Program-made: the position numbers and the translations under genes
Part shown: in pieces, positions 14,261 through 16,300 of the stretch
Position numbering within the stretch: the first letter of the stretch is position 1
Layout: each line of letters starts with the position of its first letter
Notes under the pieces: model-generated
What the model was told of the DNA's origin: nothing
What the model saw: the letters and a program-made list of their open reading frames with translations, nothing else
The model's database searches: none
Assembly: GCA_027032855.1 (NCBI GenBank)
Contig: JALVLX010000036.1
Span: 1 to 16,300, forward strand
Length of the DNA stretch: 16,300 nucleotides
Origin: Flavobacteriales bacterium
GTDB lineage: Bacteria > Bacteroidota > Bacteroidia > Flavobacteriales > Flavobacteriaceae
Direction of reading: 5' to 3'

Positions 14261-15949
14261 ATGACAAAACATTTTTCTATCCTTCTGATTTTATTGATAT
14301 TCCTTTCAAGTTGTGAAGGCAACAACAAAAACAGAGAACCTCAAAAAGTGACGGAAACCAAAATTGATAAGGAAAAACAAGCACAAGAAAAAGCGCAAAA
14401 AGCAATGCAAGCCAAAATTGACCAATACGTCAAAGTCAAACTGACTACTGACACCTCAAAATTAACGGACAATGAAAAGAAAGTCATTGTGCACCTTATC
14501 AAAGCAGCGCAATACATGGATCCGGCATTTTGGGAACAAACTTACGGTGACAAACAAAGTTTGATGCAAAAAATCAAAGATTCGTTAACCAAAGTTTATG
14601 CTGATATCAACTACGGTCCTTGGGATAGATTAGATGACAACAAACCTTTTGTTGAGGGCTTTGGTGAAAAACCTGCCGGTGCTAACTTCTATCCGCATGA
14701 TATGACCAAAGAAGAATTTGAAAAAGTATCTCTAAAAGACAAAACAAGCCAATATACCATTTTGAGACGGGATAAAGACGGTAAATTATACACTATACCT
14801 TACCATCAAGCCTATGAAAAATACCTGAAACCCGCCAGTGAAGAATTGCTTGAAGCTGCCAAATTTGCCGGCAATAAACAATTTAAAGAATATTTACAAT
14901 TACGAGCCAAAGCCTTACTCGATGACAATTTTCAACCCAGCGACATGCAGTGGATGGATATGAAAACCAACCACCTCGATATCGTTATAGGTCCAATCGA
15001 AAATTATGAAGACCAACTCTACAATTACAAAACAGCTTACGAAGGTGTTGTACTGGTTAAGGATATGGATTGGAGTAAAAAACTGGAAAAATTCATCAAA
15101 TTTTTACCCGAATTGCAAAAAAATCTACCGGTTGCTCCGGAATATAAACAAGAAAAACCCGGAACCCGCTCAGATTTAAATGCTTATGACGTTGTGTATT
15201 ATGCCGGTGATGCCAATACCGGTGGTAAAACCATTGCAATCAATCTGCCCAACGATGAAGAAGTACAACTCAAAAAAGGCACCCGCCGCTTGCAATTGAA
15301 AAATGTGATGAAAGCTAAATTTGACCAAATCCTTGTTCCTATTGCAAACATGATTATCACTCCCGATCAACGTAAGCATATCAAATTTGATGCGTTCTTT
15401 GCCAATACAATGTTCCACGAAGTAGCACACGGATTGGGCATCAAGAAAACCATCAACGGTAAAGGTATGGCGCGAACTGCTCTCAAAGAACATTATTCGG
15501 CTATTGAAGAAGGAAAAGCTGATATACTTGGCTTATACATGGTGGACCAATTGCATAAAAAAGGTGAGTTAGACGGCGATATGAAAGATTATATGACCAC
15601 CTTTATGGCAAGTATTTTTCGCAGTATCCGTTTCGGTGCTGCCGATGCACACGGTGTTGCCAATATGATACGCTTTAACTATTTCAAAGAACAAGGTGCT
15701 TTCACTCGTAATCCGGACGGCACTTACAAAGTCAACTATGACAAAATGTATGAAGCTATGAGGACACTGTCTGCTCTATTATTGAAATTACAAGGCGATG
15801 GCGATTACGAAGGTGTTGCCAAGCTTGTTAAAGAAAAAGGAATTATTCCGGAACAGTTGAAAAAAGACTTGCAAAAGCTCAATGATGCGCATATTCCGGT
15901 TGATATAATTTTTGACCAAGGCGTAGAAACCTTGGGGTTGGGGTTGTAA
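14261..15949 (+). CDS. M49 (dipeptidyl-peptidase III-like) zinc peptidase lipoprotein
   Basis: A predicted periplasmic or outer-membrane-anchored zinc exopeptidase of 562 residues. The signal peptide ends in a lipobox (LSSC, Cys18). A Lys/Gln-rich linker (25-50) follows, then the M49-like body with VIGPIENYEDQLYNYKTAYEG (about 245-265). The metal site is HEVAH (His386, Glu387, His390), and the third-ligand motif EEGKAD (Glu416-Asp421) lies about 30 residues on. Classical DPP III has the hexapeptide HEXXGH; here it is a pentapeptide HEXXH, as I recall for some bacterial members. Family length is 500-700, so it appears complete. The gene is flanked on both sides by the same composite repeat, and its stop codon lies inside the downstream copy. 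Substrate specificity cannot be read. Confidence 0.82.
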   Translation: MTKHFSILLILLIFLSSCEGNNKNREPQKVTETKIDKEKQAQEKAQKAMQAKIDQYVKVKLTTDTSKLTDNEKKVIVHLIKAAQYMDPAFWEQTYGDKQSLMQKIKDSLTKVYADINYGPWDRLDDNKPFVEGFGEKPAGANFYPHDMTKEEFEKVSLKDKTSQYTILRRDKDGKLYTIPYHQAYEKYLKPASEELLEAAKFAGNKQFKEYLQLRAKALLDDNFQPSDMQWMDMKTNHLDIVIGPIENYEDQLYNYKTAYEGVVLVKDMDWSKKLEKFIKFLPELQKNLPVAPEYKQEKPGTRSDLNAYDVVYYAGDANTGGKTIAINLPNDEEVQLKKGTRRLQLKNVMKAKFDQILVPIANMIITPDQRKHIKFDAFFANTMFHEVAHGLGIKKTINGKGMARTALKEHYSAIEEGKADILGLYMVDQLHKKGELDGDMKDYMTTFMASIFRSIRFGAADAHGVANMIRFNYFKEQGAFTRNPDGTYKVNYDKMYEAMRTLSALLLKLQGDGDYEGVAKLVKEKGIIPEQLKKDLQKLNDAHIPVDIIFDQGVETLGLGL

Positions 15950-16072
15950 TTGAAAATTGAGAACAAGATTTCTCACGTCACACAAAATGACAAAATAAAA
16001 TATTCTATGAAAAGAACTTTCAACTTTCAACTAAGGTTACTGAGCCTGTCGAAGTGCAACTTTCAACTCATT
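15948..16072. repeat. Composite intergenic repeat, copy 2 (before gldF)
   Basis: Same order as copy 1. AATTGAAAATTGAGAA (15948-15963) begins inside the M49 stop codon. A TTTCTCACGTCACACAAAATGAC block (about 15969-15991) follows, then heptads ACTTTCA twice plus ACT (16016-16032), an unrelated 26-base insert (16033-16058), and ACTTTCA, ACTCATT (16059-16072). The 16-base word is identical in both copies, 1864 bases apart in direct orientation. Confidence 0.7.
16033..16058. repeat. TGAGCCTGTCGAAG-type dispersed repeat inside the heptad array
   Basis: The minus strand reads TTCGACAGGCTCAGTAACC. Words of the type CTTCGACAGGCTCAG are, as I recall, frequent intergenic repeats in many Bacteroidota genomes. 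Here one interrupts an ACTTTCA array, which resumes in exact sequence on the other side, as if inserted after ACT. Its origin as an inserted element is inference. Confidence 0.5.
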
Positions 16073-16079
16073 TGAACAA

Positions 16080-16300
16080 ATGAAATCAATATACCTCAAA
16101 GAACTAAAGCAATTTTTTTCATCGCCCATCGGCTATTTGTCTATGGGCTTATTCTTTGTGTTTAATGCGCTGTTTTTATGGTTTATCGAAGGCAATTACT
16201 ACTTGCCTACGTACGGTTTTGCCGATTTGACGCCGTTTTTCAATCTGGCACCATGGATTTTGATTTTTGTCATTGTCGCTATCGGAATGAAAAGCTTTTC
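16080..16300 (+). CDS. gldF: Gliding-motility ABC transporter permease GldF, N-terminal part (cut by window edge)
   Basis: The first 73 codons of a membrane permease. MKSIYLKELKQFFSSPIGYL, then FVFNALFLWFIEGNYY, GFADLTPFFNLAPWILIF and IVAIGMKSF closely follow the GldF pattern, in which the first membrane segment is preceded by a short KEL..FFSSPIGY amphipathic stretch. GldF pairs with GldG and the ATPase GldA; this ABC complex is needed for gliding in Flavobacterium johnsoniae. Two hydrophobic segments are visible (residues 18-37 and 55-70). The gene runs off the right edge, where gldG would be expected to follow. The ATG at 16080 is the first reasonable start and immediately follows the composite repeat. 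Confidence 0.88.
   Translation, partial: MKSIYLKELKQFFSSPIGYLSMGLFFVFNALFLWFIEGNYYLPTYGFADLTPFFNLAPWILIFVIVAIGMKSF

Noticed and set aside
15176..15493. 105-codon minus-strand open frame
   Set aside because: Antisense to the M49 gene over its zinc motif region; no signal, family or promoter support.
16069..16082. CATTTG-AA-CAAATG palindrome over the gldF start codon
   Set aside because: Short, with a 2-base centre, made of A/T-rich words and partly derived from the heptad repeat; chance is a fair explanation.

Overview
The window looks like a stretch of a low-GC Bacteroidota chromosome, most likely a gliding member of the Flavobacteriia. The evidence is the start of a gldF-like gliding gene at the right edge, an S46 dipeptidyl-peptidase, a DUF6702 gene, a FadL/SGNH-hydrolase pair and lpxK. 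Several genes are preceded by the Bacteroidetes -7 promoter element TAnnTTTG, and clear Shine-Dalgarno sequences are generally absent. No tRNA, rRNA, CRISPR array, prophage or insertion sequence was seen. No gene-free stretch exceeds 300 bases; the longest gaps are about 198 and 195 bases.

Left part (1-8578), mostly minus strand. The 5' part of hisS (cut by the window edge) is followed upstream by a lipoprotein with a six-Asp-box beta-propeller. That gene is divergent, by only 20 bases, from a small plus-strand DUF6702 gene. Five more minus-strand genes follow: an SGNH-hydrolase lipoprotein, a FadL-type outer-membrane channel, a purine nucleoside phosphorylase, LpxK (lipid A 4'-kinase) and a DUF819 membrane protein. 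lpxK and the phosphorylase gene overlap by 20 bases. The FadL and SGNH genes are 14 bases apart and are probably one unit for taking up or processing a hydrophobic substrate. A terminator closes the run at 2421-2456.

Right part (8777-16300), plus strand. An S46 peptidase with the Arg that marks Asp/Glu-specific DPP11 is followed closely by a secreted mono-haem cytochrome c. A secreted stand-alone PilJ-like sensory protein follows, with its own promoter and terminator. Then come a decayed ClpP-fold serine-protease gene (internal deletion plus frameshift), a FabH-family ketoacyl-ACP synthase III, an M49 (DPP III-like) zinc peptidase lipoprotein with an HEVAH pentapeptide motif, and the start of gldF.

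How the genes fit together: most products act in the envelope (lipoproteins, an outer-membrane channel, periplasmic peptidases, lipid A synthesis, gliding). Two unrelated dipeptidyl-peptidase families suggest growth on peptides. The most unusual non-coding structure is a composite intergenic repeat. It consists of a 16-base exact repeat, then a TTTCT...AAAATGAC block, then phased 7-base ACTnnnn units. It occurs in the same order on both sides of the M49 gene, with partial heptad arrays at two other gene ends.
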